Shown here in pieces: positions 5,447-6,178 of a DNA stretch of 6,178 nucleotides. The notes beneath the pieces were generated by a model. It was not told the DNA's origin. It did no database searches and worked only from the letters and a program-made list of their open reading frames with translations. Each line of letters opens with the position of its first letter. The first letter of the stretch is position 1. The stretch is from Candidatus Latescibacterota bacterium (GTDB lineage: Bacteria; Latescibacterota; 4484-107), in NCBI GenBank assembly GCA_030613045.1, contig JAUWMS010000170.1, positions 1 through 6,178 on the forward strand, in the 5' to 3' direction. The position numbers and the translations under genes were made by a program.

Positions 5447-6178
5447 TTTCGGAGTCCCAAACAAACTCATCTGCTCCTCCACGTTTCCGCGCCTCGATCC
5501 CTTGGCTCCCCGGATCCGTTTCCCAAGGCGCATGGGATCCAGTTCGTGCCGCTCCAAATTCGCGAGGATCTCCTCCGCCCGATCAATCACGTCTTTCGGC
5601 ATCCCGGCCAGCTTCGCCACGTGAATCCCGTAACTGTGATCGCATCCGCCCTCCGCGAGCTTCCGGAGAAAGACCACGCCCTCCGCGTTTTCCCGGACGG
5701 CCACGTTGTAGTTTTTCACCCTCGGCAGCACGTCCCCCAATTCCACCAACTCGTGGTAGTGCGTGGCAAAGAGCGTTCGGGCGCGGACTTCGGGCCGATT
5801 GTGAAGAAACTCCGTGATCGCCCACGCCAGAGAGAGTCCGTCGAAGGTGCTCGTGCCCCGACCGATCTCGTCTAAGAGCACCAGACTTTTGCGCGTGGCG
5901 TTGTGCAGGATGTTCGCGGCCTCGTTCATCTCCACGAGAAAGGTGCTCTCCCCGGCGGTTAGATTGTCCGAAGCGCCCACCCGCGTGAAAATCCGGTCCA
6001 CCACGCCGATGTGCGCTTTCCAGGCGGGTACGAAACTCCCGATCTGGGCCAAAAGCACGATCAGGCCCACCTGCCTGAGGAGCGTGGACTTCCCGGACAT
6101 GTTCGGGCCGGTAATGATCAAAATCTGCTCGTTGGACGTATCCACCCGCGTATCGTTCGGCACGAACGCCCCGGCCTT
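5333..6178 (-). CDS. mutS: DNA mismatch repair protein MutS (C-terminal part; 5' end outside the window)
   Basis: MutS recognises mismatches and, with ATP, recruits MutL to start repair. The visible 281 residues run from [10 protein letters not shown] through the whole ATPase domain to the C-terminus. Walker [10 protein letters not shown] is at 6109-6083. The signature [10 protein letters not shown] follows, then Walker [17 protein letters not shown] and the FATHYHEL switch motif. After a short linker, QMSLF (5473-5459) matches the beta-clamp binding motif (E. coli MutS has QMSLL). The final 37 residues ([20 protein letters not shown], then the helix [13 protein letters not shown]) form the C-terminal dimerisation tail. 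All ATPase motifs look intact, so the protein should be active. The start lies beyond the right edge. The last 37 codons are duplicated 1425 bp downstream, so this 3' end may have been replaced by incoming DNA; Cys in ALNCIA replaces Trp of the other copy. Confidence 0.97.
   Translation of the reverse strand, partial: KAGAFVPNDTRVDTSNEQILIITGPNMSGKSTLLRQVGLIVLLAQIGSFVPAWKAHIGVVDRIFTRVGASDNLTAGESTFLVEMNEAANILHNATRKSLVLLDEIGRGTSTFDGLSLAWAITEFLHNRPEVRARTLFATHYHELVELGDVLPRVKNYNVAVRENAEGVVFLRKLAEGGCDHSYGIHVAKLAGMPKDVIDRAEEILANLERHELDPMRLGKRIRGAKGSRRGNVEEQMSLFGTPKEHPVVEEIRKADVSGMTPLDALNCIARWQERLKGKGV

Noticed and set aside
5261..5875. Plus-strand open frame of 204 codons opposite mutS
   Set aside because: It is antisense to intact Walker B and C-terminal MutS sequence, has no motif, and is His/Arg/Pro-rich as in other mirror frames.

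Overview
The window reads as chromosomal DNA of a Gram-negative-type bacterium of moderately high GC. NikR, a receiver-GGDEF protein, an Eis-like acetyltransferase, a MarC-family membrane protein and MutS occur together widely. The NikR type (recognition strand R-F-G-V-S) and the dispersed CAATCCG heptamers would suit Nitrospirota or a deltaproteobacterial-type lineage. That placement is a guess, because no phylogenetic marker was compared.

All genes supported here lie on the minus strand. In transcription order, from right to left, they are: the 3' part of mutS (ATPase and C-terminal domains), running off the right edge; a secreted NHL/beta-propeller-like protein of unknown function; a broken 37-codon copy of the mutS 3' end; a MarC-family membrane protein; a GNAT/Eis-like acetyltransferase; a response regulator-diguanylate cyclase with its own strong promoter and a structured leader; and nikR with its own promoter. 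A rho-independent terminator separates the cyclase from nikR, and weaker candidates follow mutS and nikR.

The most notable structure is at mutS. Its last 114 bases (37 codons plus stop) occur twice, exactly 1425 bp apart, in the same orientation, without indels and at about 87% identity. One copy is the real end of mutS. The other is a headless remnant beside the MarC-family gene. Between them lies a visibly lower-GC segment carrying the propeller gene. The simplest reading is that mutS once ran directly into the MarC-family gene, and that a foreign segment bringing a diverged mutS 3' end was inserted, leaving the old end behind. No recombinase is visible.

A second item is the roughly 160-nt leader of the cyclase gene. 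It can form a long closing helix around two tight hairpins, and it offers mutually exclusive pairings of one strand with either the leader or the Shine-Dalgarno sequence, the layout of a translational switch. A third is a heptamer array between the MarC-family and acetyltransferase genes that folds into a 7-nt-periodic hairpin. These two rest on reading the sequence by eye and are not matched to any known family.
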